A DNA stretch of 64,000 nucleotides from Dyella sp. C11 (GCF_003121485.1 NZ_QAVX01000004.1:172457-236456); one strand, 5' to 3'. Shown: positions 36,715-46,937, counted from the first letter of the stretch. Program-made: numbers and translations. Notes: generated from the sequence alone by a model not told the origin.

Positions 36715-36836
36715 CGTCATTCCGGCGCAGGCCGGAATCCAGTAGCGATAGTGTGAGCTTTTCGCGAAATCGTCGGTTGACGCCTCGCGAAGATCGAGCA
36801 CCCGGCAACTGGATTCCGGCCTGCGCCGGAATGACG
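36715..36836. repeat. 29-bp perfect inverted repeat of the GTCATTCCGGC type
   Basis: Arms 36715-36743 and 36808-36836 are perfectly complementary. Each arm is itself a hairpin (ATTCCGGC/GCCGGAAT). This resembles the widespread GTCATTCC...GGAATCCAG repeats of proteobacteria. The 64-bp middle contains a further pair TTCGCGA/TCGCGAA. It fills most of the 302-bp gap after speA; the rest holds only the leader of bdhA. Confidence 0.8.
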
Positions 36837-36981
36837 GAGTAGGAGAGGGCGTGGTGCGATGTTGTCCATTCGTCGCATGGCCACACACCGCAGGCTGGCA
36901 TAGCCTTTGTCGCCCCAACGGCACAGGCATCAACCTGAAAACCGTTTCTGCTTTCCCCGTTCCCCATCGACAGGAGTGGTT

Positions 36982-37767
36982 ATGGCACGTCTCGACGGCA
37001 AGGTGGCACTCATCACTGGCGCAGCCAGCGGTCTGGGCAAGGCAATCGCCGAGCTCTATGCAAAGAATGGCGCCGCAGTCGCCATCGCCGACATCAATCA
37101 GCAACAGGCGGATGCAACCGCCGACGAGATCAAGGCGGCAGGTGGCAAGGCCATCGGCATCGCCATGGACGTGACCAATGAAGACGCCGTCAACGCCGGC
37201 ACCGACAAGGTGGTCGCCGAGTTTGGCCATCTGGATATCCTGATCTCCAACGCCGGCGTGCAGATCATCAATCCGATCGAGCAGTTCGCCTTCGCCGACT
37301 GGAAGAAGATGCTGGCCATCCATCTCGATGGCGGTTTTCTCACCACCAAGGCCGCGCTCAAGCACATGTACAAGGGTGATCGCGGCGGCACCGTGATCTA
37401 CATGGGTTCGGTGCATTCGCACGAAGCCTCCAAGCTCAAGTCCGCCTACGTCACCGCCAAGCACGGCCTGTTGGGTCTGGCGCGCACACTGGCGAAGGAA
37501 GGCGCCGCGCACAACGTGCGTTCGCACGTGATCTGCCCGGGCTTCGTGCGCACGCCGCTGGTGGAGAAGCAGATTCCCGAGCAGGCGAAGGAACTGGGCA
37601 TCACCGAAGACGAGGTGATCAAGAACGTGATGCTCAAGGACACGGTGGATGGTGTGTTCACCACCGTCGAGGACATCGCGGAAACCGCGCTCTATCTGGC
37701 CGCGTTCCCGTCGGCGGCCCTCACCGGTCAGTCGATCGTGGTGAGCCACGGCTGGTACATGCAGTAA
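36982..37767 (+). CDS. bdhA: 3-hydroxybutyrate dehydrogenase (SDR)
   Basis: 261 residues; interconverts 3-hydroxybutyrate and acetoacetate with NAD. Rossmann motif [12 protein letters not shown]-equivalent SNAGV, catalytic Ser143, Tyr156 and Lys160 (YVTAK). The segment [20 protein letters not shown] matches the signature of bacterial 3-hydroxybutyrate dehydrogenases. AGGAG six bases before ATG 36982. First gene of a three- to four-gene cluster with adc and a patatin-like lipase. Confidence 0.85.
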   Translation: MARLDGKVALITGAASGLGKAIAELYAKNGAAVAIADINQQQADATADEIKAAGGKAIGIAMDVTNEDAVNAGTDKVVAEFGHLDILISNAGVQIINPIEQFAFADWKKMLAIHLDGGFLTTKAALKHMYKGDRGGTVIYMGSVHSHEASKLKSAYVTAKHGLLGLARTLAKEGAAHNVRSHVICPGFVRTPLVEKQIPEQAKELGITEDEVIKNVMLKDTVDGVFTTVEDIAETALYLAAFPSAALTGQSIVVSHGWYMQ

Positions 37768-37874
37768 TCGACGTACCCGCCCGGCACGTGCCGGGCGGGA
37801 TGCCTTTGCATTCATCGATACCGTGCCACGCGAGCCATCGCGCGCCGCGTGGGCGACCTGCCCGGAGCGCTGCC

Positions 37875-38615
37875 ATGAAGATCGCCGACGTGAAGGCCAA
37901 TGCCTTCGCCATGCCGTTGACCAGTCCTGCGTTTCCGCTCGGTCCCTATCGTTTCGTCAATCGCGAGTTCCTGGTCATCACCTATCGCACCGATCCCGAT
38001 GCGCTGCGCGAGGTAGTGCCCGAGCCGCTGGAAATTGGCGAGCCACTGGTGAAATACGAATTCATCCGCATGCCCGACTCCACCGGTTTCGGCGACTACA
38101 CCGAATCGGGCCAGGTCATCCCGGTAAGTTTTCAGGGGCAGCATGGCGGTTACGTGCATTCCATGTACTTGAACGATCATCCGCCGATCGCGGGCGGTCG
38201 CGAGCTGTGGGGCTTCCCCAAGAAGCTCGCCACGCCGCAGCTGGATACTGAAATCGACACGCTGGTCGGCACGCTGGATTACGGCAAGGTGCGCGTGGCC
38301 AAGGCCACCATGGGCTTCAAGCATCGCGCGGCCGATCACCAGGCCGTGCTGGATTCGCTGGCGGCGCCCAACTTCCTGCTGAAGATCATCCCGCATGTGG
38401 ATGGCACGCCGCGCATCTGCGAACTGGTCCGTTACTACACCACCAACGTCACGTTGAAGGGTGCATGGAGTGGCCCTGCGTCGCTCGAACTTCATCCGCA
38501 TGCGCTGGCGCCGGTGGCGGATCTTCCGGTGCTCAAGGTGGTATCGGCACTGCATTTCATCACGGACCTCACGCTCGACCTGGGTACCGTGGTGCACGAC
38601 TATCTGGCCGAGTGA
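37875..38615 (+). CDS. adc: Acetoacetate decarboxylase family protein
   Basis: 246 residues. Acetoacetate decarboxylase forms a Schiff base with the substrate through a lysine next to a second lysine; here Lys116-Lys117 lie in WGFPKKLA. The motif [19 protein letters not shown] and the C-terminal region match the family. It would convert acetoacetate, the product of BdhA, to acetone and CO2, although some relatives have other activities. ATG at 37875 (GGAG upstream), 107 bp after bdhA. Confidence 0.85.
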   Translation: MKIADVKANAFAMPLTSPAFPLGPYRFVNREFLVITYRTDPDALREVVPEPLEIGEPLVKYEFIRMPDSTGFGDYTESGQVIPVSFQGQHGGYVHSMYLNDHPPIAGGRELWGFPKKLATPQLDTEIDTLVGTLDYGKVRVAKATMGFKHRAADHQAVLDSLAAPNFLLKIIPHVDGTPRICELVRYYTTNVTLKGAWSGPASLELHPHALAPVADLPVLKVVSALHFITDLTLDLGTVVHDYLAE

Positions 38616-38631
38616 GCCGAGGCTGATACGT

Positions 38632-39822
38632 ATGGACGTCCGAAAGAAATCTTCCGAATCCCAGGCTTCCGCGCGTGACCTGCTCAAGCAGCATCACGCG
38701 GACTACAAGACGATCGCACTGGTGTTGCAGGGTGGCGGTGCGCTGGGTGCGTACCAGGCCGGCGTATACGAGGCGCTGGACGAGGCCGGTGTGCATCCCA
38801 ATTGGGTGGCGGGCATTTCCATCGGCGCGCTCAACGCCGCAATCATCGCCGGCAACGCACCCGAACATCGCGTCGAACGCCTGCGCGAATTCTGGCGATC
38901 CATCACCCGCCCGCCGCTGATGCCGGCATGGATCACGCCGCCACTGGACCCCAGCGCATGGGAGTTGCCGTGGCAAAACGGCCTGAGCGGGCTGGCGGCG
39001 TTGCGCGCGCTCACGGAAGGTCAGCCGGGTTTCTTCACGCCGCGTCCGTTCCCGCTCATGCCGTGGCGCGCGTCGCCGGCCACGGCCAGCTGGTACGACA
39101 CCTCGCCGCTGAAGGGAACGCTGGAGCGCCTGGTCGATTTCGATCGCATCAACCACAAGACCTCGATGCGCGTGTCCGTGGGCGCGGTGAATATCCGCAC
39201 CGGCAACTTCGCGTACTTCGACAACACCGAAGGGAACCTGCGCGTGGAGCACTTCATGGCCTCCGGCGCGTTGCCGCCGGGGTTTCCCGCCATCGAAGTG
39301 GACGGCGAGTTCTACTGGGACGGCGGCATGGTCTCGAACACCCCGTTGTACAAGGTGCTGTCCGATGCGTCGTGCCGCGACTCGCTGGTGTTCCAGGTGG
39401 ATCTCTGGAGTGCCCGGGGCGAGCTTCCGCGCGATCTTGCCGAAGTCACCACGCGCTCAAAGGACATCCAGTACTCCAGCCGCACGCGCCTCATCACCGA
39501 ATACATGGCCAACCGCCAGCGCCAGCAGCGTGTGCTGCACGACCTGATGGCGCTGGTGCCGGAAGACCAGCGTCAGCACAAGGCGTACAAGCAGGCCGAA
39601 ATCTACGCCAGCGGCGCCCTGGTGAACCTGTTCCACCTCATCTACCGCAACAAGCCGTACGAAGGGCACTACAAGGACTACGAATTCAGTGTGGACAGCA
39701 TGAATCAGCACTGGAGCAGCGGCAGGGACGACATGCTCTGCACGCTCGACGAGCCGGATTGGTTCGCCAAACCATCGACAGAACACCCCTTCGTCACGCA
39801 CGACGTACACTGTGACGATTGA
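38632..39822 (+). CDS. Patatin-like phospholipase (DUF3734 type)
   Basis: 396 residues. Oxyanion motif QGGGALGAYQAG, nucleophile Ser63 in GISIGA and the Asp dyad in WDGGMVSN define a patatin-type lipid acyl hydrolase; the C-terminal DUF3734 domain (about 260-390) is present. No signal peptide. 16 bp after adc, so same operon. The neighbourhood with BdhA and Adc suggests a role in polyhydroxybutyrate granule or lipid turnover; this trio is common in proteobacteria. Confidence 0.85.
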   Translation: MDVRKKSSESQASARDLLKQHHADYKTIALVLQGGGALGAYQAGVYEALDEAGVHPNWVAGISIGALNAAIIAGNAPEHRVERLREFWRSITRPPLMPAWITPPLDPSAWELPWQNGLSGLAALRALTEGQPGFFTPRPFPLMPWRASPATASWYDTSPLKGTLERLVDFDRINHKTSMRVSVGAVNIRTGNFAYFDNTEGNLRVEHFMASGALPPGFPAIEVDGEFYWDGGMVSNTPLYKVLSDASCRDSLVFQVDLWSARGELPRDLAEVTTRSKDIQYSSRTRLITEYMANRQRQQRVLHDLMALVPEDQRQHKAYKQAEIYASGALVNLFHLIYRNKPYEGHYKDYEFSVDSMNQHWSSGRDDMLCTLDEPDWFAKPSTEHPFVTHDVHCDD

Positions 39823-39838
39823 ACACGCAGGAACACAC

Positions 39839-40699
39839 ATGAGTCTCAAGGCAGCATTCATCGGACTCGGCGCCATGGGCACGCCGATGGCCGGCCATCT
39901 GAAAACCCACGGCCTGCTTCACGCCGTGTCCAGCCGCACCCAGGCCAACGCGGACAAGGTTGCCAAGGAACTCGGCGTTGCCGCGCCGTCGCTGGCGGAC
40001 ATCGCCGCGCAGTGCGACGTCATCGCCCTGTGCGTCACCGCCGATGCGGATGTGCTCGGCACGGTCGATGCGCTGGCGCCGCACCTCAAGAAGGGTGCCA
40101 TCGTGGTGGATCACTCCACCGTGGCCCCGGACACCGCCAAGCGTGCCGCGGCCAAACTGGCCGAGGTTGGCGCGTTCTTCCTCGATGCCCCGGTGTCCGG
40201 CGGCGTGGAAGGGGCGAAGAACGGCAAGCTGTCGGTGATGGTCGGCGGTGATGCCGACGTGCTTGAACGCGCACGTCCCGTGCTCGAAGCGTATGCCCTG
40301 CGCATCACGCATCTGGGCGACGTTGGTGCAGGCCAGGCCACCAAGGCCGTGAACCAGGTGCTCGTCGCCGGCATCGCGCAGGGCGTGTGCGAAGGCCTTG
40401 CCCTCGCCGAAGCGCTGGGACTCGATCCGGAGCGCCTGCTTCCCACGCTAGGCGCCGGCGCCGCCGGCAACTGGTTCCTGGAAAAGCGCGGCGCCACCAT
40501 GCTGCGCAACGAATTCAGCGTCGGCTTCAAGCTCGGCCTGCTGCACAAGGACCTGGGCATCGTGCGCCGCATTGCCGAAGACGCCGGCACCAGCCGCAAC
40601 GTGATCGAGCGCTCGCTGGCCGACTATGCGGAGCTGATGAGCCAAGGCTACGGTGACGACGACATCTCCGGCCTGATCCGCCTCAAGCGCAAGGGCTGA
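39839..40699 (+). CDS. NAD(P)-dependent beta-hydroxyacid dehydrogenase (HIBADH/GarR family)
   Basis: 286 residues. N-terminal Rossmann motif FIGLGAMGTPMAGHL, substrate-binding DAPVSGGVEGAKNGKL and catalytic-lysine region GQATKAVNQ. Family members oxidise 3-hydroxyisobutyrate, tartronate semialdehyde or related acids; the substrate cannot be read from sequence. AGGAA precedes ATG 39839. It starts 16 bp after the lipase gene and may belong to that operon. A strong hairpin follows at 40782. Confidence 0.85.
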   Translation: MSLKAAFIGLGAMGTPMAGHLKTHGLLHAVSSRTQANADKVAKELGVAAPSLADIAAQCDVIALCVTADADVLGTVDALAPHLKKGAIVVDHSTVAPDTAKRAAAKLAEVGAFFLDAPVSGGVEGAKNGKLSVMVGGDADVLERARPVLEAYALRITHLGDVGAGQATKAVNQVLVAGIAQGVCEGLALAEALGLDPERLLPTLGAGAAGNWFLEKRGATMLRNEFSVGFKLGLLHKDLGIVRRIAEDAGTSRNVIERSLADYAELMSQGYGDDDISGLIRLKRKG

Positions 40700-41065
40700 T
40701 CGATGGGTGTGCGGGCAGGTGCATCCGCACATGCCCATATTGGCCCTGCCGTGCAAGGTACCGTTTGTGAAAAACGTTGAGTGACACATGGGTCGCGCGT
40801 CGCGCGGCCCATGTGTCATTCATCAGCGATGACTGACTTCTCAATCAGTTGATTGGCACTTGTTCGCAACGAGCAAGCGCGAAGGGTTCCTGCGTATCCG
40901 GACTTTCAGTCACGTCTTATGGATCGCAAAAAAACACCTTGTTAGAACGATCGATCCACTCTCGCGCAAAAGCTTTGCGCGGTGATGGAACTCGCGCGAT
41001 CCGTGTTGCGTTCGCGAGTTTGTTGCTCGGCATTTGCCCTGCATGGACATCTACAAGGAGTTCGA
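40700..41065. other. Gene-free gap before the second autotransporter
   Basis: Contains the hairpin at 40782 and a second 8-bp palindrome CGCGCAAA-AGC-TTTGCGCG (40963-40981) 85 bp before the start codon. An AT-rich stretch around 40930-40960 may hold the autotransporter promoter, but no good -35/-10 pair was found. Short open frames here lack ribosome sites and codon bias. Confidence 0.5.
40782..40818 (+). terminator. Long GC hairpin after the dehydrogenase gene
   Basis: TGACACATGGG pairs with CCCATGTGTCA, with inner CGCGCG pairs, 11-bp outer stem. Only ATTCATC follows, so a terminator by position rather than by T-run. Confidence 0.55.
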
Positions 41066-44000
41066 ATGAATCACACGTATCGCGCATCGCGTAGCTACAG
41101 GCCTTGCCCAAGCCTCGGTAAATGCCAACAGACGCCGCGCCAACGCAAGTTGTGGGTGGCGCTGGCCATGGGACTGGCTGTGCAATCCCCGGCCTTTGCC
41201 ACCGCCTATACCTACCCGGTGCAAGTCGTCGGTGGAGGCAGCCTTATGCTTAACGGTGACACCGTAACGGTGGCACTCGACGAAGCTGTTGGCATTGGCA
41301 CGTGGGGTACAGGTTCGCTGCTGAACGCAAACAACGTGACGGTGAACGTTTCTGGCGTTGAGTCGGCAGGCATTTATGCGGGCACCGGCTCGATGCTGGT
41401 GTTCAACAATGGTTCGATCAGCACCGAAGGATCGAAAACTCCAGGCGCGCAGGCCATGAACTTTGGAACGCGCCTTAGCATCGGCAACACGTCCATCCTT
41501 ACGCAAGGCAGTAATGCTGTTGGTCTTTATGCCGATAGCGGCGCGCGCGCTGATATGACGGGTGGGTCCATCACGACGCAGTCCGAGGGTGCTGCCGGCG
41601 TTGCGGCAAATGGTCTAACAACCAGCATCAAGACGGAAAATGTGGACGTTTCCACCATCGGTGACTACGCGACTGGTGTCAGTGCGTCGTCCGGTGCTCA
41701 AGTGAACGTCTCGGGTGGCTCCGTCAAAACGAGTGGCTCGAGCGCCTTCGGAGCATTTGCCACGGAGTTGGGCACCAAGGTCGCGCTGTCCTCGGTCACT
41801 GTCGATACCACGGGCGATCTGAGTCTCGGTGTCGTGGCCACGAAAGGAGCTGCAGCGTCACTCGCCGATAGCGCGGTCACCACCAGTGGCCTGGGCGCCG
41901 CCGGTCTTGTGGCGGCGGGTGCGGCGACGAGCTTGACGGCATCGAACGTACAGATCAGGACGCAGGGCGAAACGAGCGCGACTTCCGGTACAGGCGCTTA
42001 TGGTGTGGATGCGGAGGCAGGCGCACGCATCACGCTCAGCGGCAATTCGTCGGTGACGACCCTGGGGAGCGATGCCGTAGCCTTGCGTTCCTCCGACCCG
42101 GCATCCCGACTGGTGACTACGGGCGATCTTCGGGTATCGACCGAGGGCTCGCAGGCTTATGGCGGCATGGCGTTCAATGGCGGCACCCTCTCCATCGGGG
42201 ACGGCGCACAGATCCAGACGTCCGGCACGAGTGCGCACGGTCTTCTGGCGACGGGCACACGCGGTGAAATCGATGCCAGTGGCGTTGCTGTCACAACCAC
42301 TGGCGCCCAGTCGGCGGGCGTCCTGGTGGCCAACGGGATCGGCAAACTCACGAATACGACGATTCAAAGCCAATACCGGGGCTTGTGGCTCAGCAGGGCG
42401 CCGGCGCTCCCCCTCGCCATCAACACCGTGGACATCAGCGGTGGCTCGATCTCGTCCGCGGCGGACGCAGCGCTCTTTGCTGAAGCGGGCACCAGTACGG
42501 TAAACCTGTCTCAGGGAGTGACCGTAACGGGTGGCAACGGGGTTGCGTTGGCGGTCGTGAACCCTGGCACGATCGTGGCGTTGAACGCGGCTGATGCCGG
42601 TACAGTCATCAATGGTGACGTCGCTGTCACCACGCCTGCCATTGCCAACATCTCGCTAGGTACCGGCGCAACGCTTAACGGCGGCATGCATGGCGCCAAT
42701 GCGGTCTCCATCGATGGTGAAAGCCTGTGGAACATCACGTCCAGCTCCGATGTCCAGAGGCTGTCGCTCGCAGGCAACGCAGCTTTCGCTGCTCCGTCGT
42801 CCAGCTATAAGACACTGACGGTGCATGGCGATCTCGTCGGCAACAACGGCACGATCACGCTCAATACGATGCTCAACGATGGTGGCGCACTGACCAATCA
42901 GTTCACCGATCGCGTGCTGGTCGAAGGCAATGCCAGTGGCACGACGTACCTGAAGGTGGTGGGTTCGGGCAGTGGTGCAACGACCGATGCCAACAGCAAC
43001 GGCATCCTGGAGTCGAACGAAGGTATTTCCCTCGTACAGGTGGCTGGCGCTTCATCAACTACGGCATTCGCCCTGGCTGGCGGCTACGTTGCCGTGGGTC
43101 CGTGGCGTTATGACCTGGCCGCTTACGAGCCTGGCGTCGCCAGTGCTGCGCAGCGCCAGGTCGCGGGTTCGGGCCCCGGGTTCTGGGATTACCGTTTGCA
43201 GAGTGTCGTCATACCCGATCCAACGCCGGCCCCCGAGCCGGCACCGAATCCGGACCCGGCACCCAATCCGACGCCGACGCCCAATCCAACCCCCAGCCCG
43301 ACCCCGGCCCCGTCGCCCGACCCGAGCAGCAACGGCACCGAAACGCCTGTGCGCCCGGCCCTGGTTCCACAGGTCCCTGCCTACCTGAGCGCCAACACTG
43401 CGATGCTCTCGTATGGCATGCGTAGCCTGGGAACGCTGCATGACCGCCTCGGCGAATTGCATCAGGGTGATGCTGGGCAGGCGGGCAACACCGACGAGTT
43501 CTACGCTCGGGCATTCGGTGGCAATTACCGGTACCAAACCGATCGCAGCTTCAGCCAGTACGGTTACGACTTCGACCAGAATGATCGCGGTGTGCAGATT
43601 GGCGGGACCTGGTTGAAGGCGGGCGACGATGCTTCGACGTTCCGCCTGGGTGCGTTTGTGAGCACGGGTACGTCACACGTCACACCGAAAGCCATTGATG
43701 GCAGCAGTGCCATGCGCATGAGTGCCAACAGTGTTGCCGCCACCGGCACCTATATGACGGGCAATGGGTTCTATGTCGATGGTGTGGTGTCGCGCAATTA
43801 CTACAGCACGCGCATTGATACCGCCTATCGCGGCTACGACATGGCGACCATGAAGACGCACGGTTGGTCTTACTCGCTGGAAAGCGGCTATCCGTTCGTG
43901 TTCGGCAACGATGTCCGCCTTGAGCCGCAGGCACAGGTGGTCTACCAGTCGTTGCGCACCAACAGCTTCCACGATGCTGATGGTTTGACCGTGTCGCCGG

Positions 44001-44329
44001 AAAACACCGGTGCCTGGCAGGGCCGCGTGGGCGCCAACCTCGGCAAGACATTCGTGACCGGTGGTCAGCGCTGGACGCCGTGGGTGCGCGCCAACTATCT
44101 GTGGAGCTCCGGTAGCCGCAGTGGCGTTGGGGTGACCAGCGACGAATGGGGCGTGAGTAGCACGCTCTATTCCGGTAGCTGGGGTCAGGCATGGCAGGTG
44201 GGTGCCGGTGTCACCGGGGCATTGACGCCGACGCTTTCGGTATATGGCAGTGGCGACTACCAGGGCAACGTAGGTGGCGCAGGTGAGCAGGGCTGGAGCG
44301 CGAACATCGGCATGCGCTGGCAGTTCTGA
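41066..44329 (+). CDS. Autotransporter adhesin (type Va), second copy
   Basis: 1087 residues. Extended basic signal peptide (RQRKLWVALAMGLAVQSPAFA, cleavage near residue 45). The passenger (about 46-715) is built of imperfect units of about 35 residues of the form VTTSG...GAAGLVA.G..T, rich in Thr, Ser, Gly and Ala, the pattern of a beta-helix. A Pro/Asn/Thr linker (about 717-768, PTPNP and PDPAP units) precedes a barrel of about 320 residues ending in QF. AAGGAG lies six bases before ATG 41066; an in-frame ATG 28 codons upstream is less likely. Same architecture as the protein at 2671 but with a different passenger. Confidence 0.85.
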   Translation: MNHTYRASRSYRPCPSLGKCQQTPRQRKLWVALAMGLAVQSPAFATAYTYPVQVVGGGSLMLNGDTVTVALDEAVGIGTWGTGSLLNANNVTVNVSGVESAGIYAGTGSMLVFNNGSISTEGSKTPGAQAMNFGTRLSIGNTSILTQGSNAVGLYADSGARADMTGGSITTQSEGAAGVAANGLTTSIKTENVDVSTIGDYATGVSASSGAQVNVSGGSVKTSGSSAFGAFATELGTKVALSSVTVDTTGDLSLGVVATKGAAASLADSAVTTSGLGAAGLVAAGAATSLTASNVQIRTQGETSATSGTGAYGVDAEAGARITLSGNSSVTTLGSDAVALRSSDPASRLVTTGDLRVSTEGSQAYGGMAFNGGTLSIGDGAQIQTSGTSAHGLLATGTRGEIDASGVAVTTTGAQSAGVLVANGIGKLTNTTIQSQYRGLWLSRAPALPLAINTVDISGGSISSAADAALFAEAGTSTVNLSQGVTVTGGNGVALAVVNPGTIVALNAADAGTVINGDVAVTTPAIANISLGTGATLNGGMHGANAVSIDGESLWNITSSSDVQRLSLAGNAAFAAPSSSYKTLTVHGDLVGNNGTITLNTMLNDGGALTNQFTDRVLVEGNASGTTYLKVVGSGSGATTDANSNGILESNEGISLVQVAGASSTTAFALAGGYVAVGPWRYDLAAYEPGVASAAQRQVAGSGPGFWDYRLQSVVIPDPTPAPEPAPNPDPAPNPTPTPNPTPSPTPAPSPDPSSNGTETPVRPALVPQVPAYLSANTAMLSYGMRSLGTLHDRLGELHQGDAGQAGNTDEFYARAFGGNYRYQTDRSFSQYGYDFDQNDRGVQIGGTWLKAGDDASTFRLGAFVSTGTSHVTPKAIDGSSAMRMSANSVAATGTYMTGNGFYVDGVVSRNYYSTRIDTAYRGYDMATMKTHGWSYSLESGYPFVFGNDVRLEPQAQVVYQSLRTNSFHDADGLTVSPENTGAWQGRVGANLGKTFVTGGQRWTPWVRANYLWSSGSRSGVGVTSDEWGVSSTLYSGSWGQAWQVGAGVTGALTPTLSVYGSGDYQGNVGGAGEQGWSANIGMRWQF

Positions 44330-44334
44330 TGTAG

Positions 44335-44368
44335 CGACGGCATGCGGCTGATAGTCCGCATGCCGTCG
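44335..44368 (+). terminator. Hairpin directly after the autotransporter
   Basis: CGACGGCATGCGG and CCGCATGCCGTCG form a perfect 13-bp stem with an 8-nt loop. No T-run follows at once; a second, classic terminator follows at 44402. Confidence 0.6.
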
Positions 44369-44401
44369 ATTACCATGACGCCGTGTCTGTAAATAAAAAA
44401 A

Positions 44402-44430
44402 GGCCGCGTCGAGAGACACGGCCTTTTCTT
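44402..44430. terminator. Bidirectional intrinsic terminator
   Basis: GGCCGCGTC/GACACGGCC stem with a GAGA loop (one mismatch), flanked by eight A on the left and TTTTCTT on the right. Serves the autotransporter and the convergent SPOR gene. Confidence 0.8.
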
Positions 44431-44456
44431 GTTACATCGTGTGTTGGAGGCGCGGC

Positions 44457-45245
44457 TTACTTGCCTTCCTTCAACGCAATCGCATTGATGCCCGCCGATG
44501 CCAGGCGCTGCTTGGCCGACTCCAGTTCCGTGGCCGAATGGAATGGGCCCAGGCGGACGCGGTTGTAGGTCTGGCCGTTGACGTTCACCGAGGCCACGTT
44601 GGCAACGAAACCCTGCATGGCGAGCTTGGCTTTCAGCGTCTCGGCGTCGGAAGCGCTCGGGAACGCGCCGACCTGCAGCAGGTAGCCGCTGGCGGCAGGC
44701 GCTGCGGCCGCCGTAGCGGTAGCGGGCGACGGTGCGGCTGCCGGTGCATGCACGGCCGATTCCGGCGCCGGCGTAATGGCTTCGGATACAGCGGCGGGAC
44801 CCGGCGCGGGCTTCTGCTGGGCGGCTTGCGCCTGCTGTTGCGCTGCGGCCTGGGCAGCCTGCTGCTGTGCCTGCTGCTTCTGCTGCTGTTCGGCCTTGGC
44901 CTGCGCGCTGATCACGGCATCGGGAATGCGCACTTCCTTTTCCGAGAGCACGGAATAGAAGTCGTACTGCGGCTTCTTCGCGGCGGCTGCGGCGTTGCCG
45001 TTGTCGGTGGCAGAGGTCGATTCGCTGGCGGCGGCGCCGGCATCGCTACCGCCCTTGGCGGTGGCCTGGGCGTTCGGCTGCGGGCCTTCGTTGGCATGCG
45101 GCGCCATCGGCAGGTGTCCGCGCATGGCGAACACCACGACGACACCGATCAGGATGCCGATGACCATCCAGCCCCAACCCGGCATGCCACCACTGTTGTT
45201 GCGGACGGCCTGTCGACCCTTGCCGCTGCCCTTGCGTGCTGCCAT
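44457..45245 (-). CDS. SPOR-domain membrane protein (FtsN-like)
   Basis: 262 residues. Short basic cytoplasmic N terminus, one membrane helix (about 24-42, WGWMVIGILIGVVVVFAM), a long Ala/Gln-rich periplasmic region with low complexity (about 100-170) and a C-terminal SPOR domain (about 185-260; YLLQVGAFPSASDAETLKAKL). SPOR domains bind denuded peptidoglycan at the septum, so a division role is likely. ATG directly follows the argS stop codon, so it is translated from the argS mRNA; the same gene pair is found in relatives. Confidence 0.85.
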   Translation of the reverse strand: MAARKGSGKGRQAVRNNSGGMPGWGWMVIGILIGVVVVFAMRGHLPMAPHANEGPQPNAQATAKGGSDAGAAASESTSATDNGNAAAAAKKPQYDFYSVLSEKEVRIPDAVISAQAKAEQQQKQQAQQQAAQAAAQQQAQAAQQKPAPGPAAVSEAITPAPESAVHAPAAAPSPATATAAAAPAASGYLLQVGAFPSASDAETLKAKLAMQGFVANVASVNVNGQTYNRVRLGPFHSATELESAKQRLASAGINAIALKEGK

Positions 45246-46937
45246 TTACATCTTCTCCGGGGCACTGAGTCCCAGCAAATCCAGACCGTTGCGGATGACC
45301 TGGCGCGTGGCGAGCGCCAGCGTGATGCGCGCATTGCGCAATTCGGCGTCGTCCACGATCCACTTGTGCTCGTGATAGTAGCTGTGAAGCGCGCCCGCGA
45401 GTTCGCGCAGGTATTGCGCGATCAGGTGAGGTTCCAGATTGGCCGCGGCCGCTTCCACCACTTCCGGATAGCGCGACAGTTCGGTGAACAGGGCTTGCTC
45501 GTGCTCGCTGTCCAGGCGACCCAGCTGGGCGACGCCGGCCTGGGCGTCCACGGCGGGCAGGCCGCGCTCGGCCAGTTCTTCCAGCACGCGGCACACGCGG
45601 GCATGGGCGTACTGGATGTAGTAGACCGGGTTGTCGTTGCTCTGCGAGCGGGCCAGGTCGATGTCGAACACCAGCTGCGAGTCGGCCTTGCGCGCGATCA
45701 GGAAGTAACGCGTGGCGTCGCGACCGGCTTCTTCGATCAGGTCGCGCAGGGTGAGGTAGCTGCCGGCGCGCTTGGAGAGCTTCACCTCTTCGCCGCCGCG
45801 CATCACCGTCACCATCTGGTACAGCACGTAGTTGGGGTAACCCTTGGGGATGCCCTCATCCAGCGCCTGCAGGCCGGCTTTCACGCGGGCCAGCGAGCCG
45901 TGGTGATCCGAACCCAGCACGGTCACGGCGTTCTCGTAGCCACGCTGCCACTTGGTCAGGTGGTACGCCACGTCCGGCACGAAATACGTATAGGTGCCGT
46001 CGGACTTGCGCATCACGCGGTCCTTGTCGTCACCGTAGTCGGTGGAGCGCAGCCACAGCGCGCCGCCTTCCTCGTAGGTATGACCGTGCGCGACCAGCTT
46101 GCTGACGGTTTCCTCGACCTTGTGCTGCGTGTACAGCGAGGACTCGAGGTAATACACGTCAAAGCCCACGCCGAACGCGGCGAGGTCCAGGTTCTGCTCG
46201 CGGCGCAGGTAGGCCACGGCGAAGTGGCGGATCGCGTCCAGGTCCTCGACATTCTTGGCGCCGGTGACCACATGGCCTTCCACTTCGACACTGTCGCCGT
46301 TGAGGTAAGCCTGCGCCACGTCGGCGATGTAATCGCCGCGGTAGCCGTCTTCCGGCCAGCCGGCGTCATTCGGCGTGATGCCGCGCGCACGGGCCTGCGT
46401 GGAGATGGCCAGGTTATGGATCTGCACACCGGCGTCGTTGTAGTAGAACTCGCGCTTCACGGCCCAGCCGGCGGCATCGAGCACGCGCGCGATGCAGTCG
46501 CCCAGCACCGCGTTGCGGCCGTGGCCCACATGCAGCGGGCCGGTCGGGTTGGCGGAAACGAATTCCACGCCAGCCACCACGCCCTTGCCGGCGGTGCTGC
46601 GGCCGTAGGCGTTGCCAGCGGCGAGCACGCGGTTCACCTCGGCGTGATAAGCGCCGGGTGCCAGGAAGAAGTTGATGAAGCCGGGGCCGGCGATCTCCAC
46701 CTTGCCCACCAGCGCATTGGCCGGCAGGGCGGCGACCAGCTTCTCGGCCAGTTCTCGCGGCTTGGCGCGGGCCGGCTTGGCCAGCAGCATCGCGGCGTTG
46801 GCCGCGAAATCACCATGATCGCGGCTGCGCGTACGCTCGATCACGAAGTTGGGCACTTCGAGGTCGGCGGGCAGGGCAGCGTCATTCTGCAGGGTACGAA
46901 TGGCCTGCAGCAGCAGTTCGCGCAGCTGTTCTTTCAC
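45246..46937 (-). CDS. argS: Arginine-tRNA ligase
   Basis: 563 residues, class I synthetase. N-terminal ArgRS domain (1-95), HIGH-type motif [21 protein letters not shown]-type KLSKRAG, and the DALR anticodon-binding domain with [10 protein letters not shown]. Charges tRNA-Arg. The start is a GTG at 46937; no strong ribosome site is visible, but the family's N terminus begins here. Followed at once by the SPOR gene. Confidence 0.95.
   Translation of the reverse strand: MKEQLRELLLQAIRTLQNDAALPADLEVPNFVIERTRSRDHGDFAANAAMLLAKPARAKPRELAEKLVAALPANALVGKVEIAGPGFINFFLAPGAYHAEVNRVLAAGNAYGRSTAGKGVVAGVEFVSANPTGPLHVGHGRNAVLGDCIARVLDAAGWAVKREFYYNDAGVQIHNLAISTQARARGITPNDAGWPEDGYRGDYIADVAQAYLNGDSVEVEGHVVTGAKNVEDLDAIRHFAVAYLRREQNLDLAAFGVGFDVYYLESSLYTQHKVEETVSKLVAHGHTYEEGGALWLRSTDYGDDKDRVMRKSDGTYTYFVPDVAYHLTKWQRGYENAVTVLGSDHHGSLARVKAGLQALDEGIPKGYPNYVLYQMVTVMRGGEEVKLSKRAGSYLTLRDLIEEAGRDATRYFLIARKADSQLVFDIDLARSQSNDNPVYYIQYAHARVCRVLEELAERGLPAVDAQAGVAQLGRLDSEHEQALFTELSRYPEVVEAAAANLEPHLIAQYLRELAGALHSYYHEHKWIVDDAELRNARITLALATRQVIRNGLDLLGLSAPEKM

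Noticed and set aside
34763..36967. 734-codon minus-strand frame over speA
   Set aside because: Shadow frame; also includes translated repeat sequence from the 36.7 kb inverted repeat.
40849..41094. 81-codon frame before the second autotransporter
   Set aside because: No ribosome site, poor codon use, overlaps the regulatory gap.
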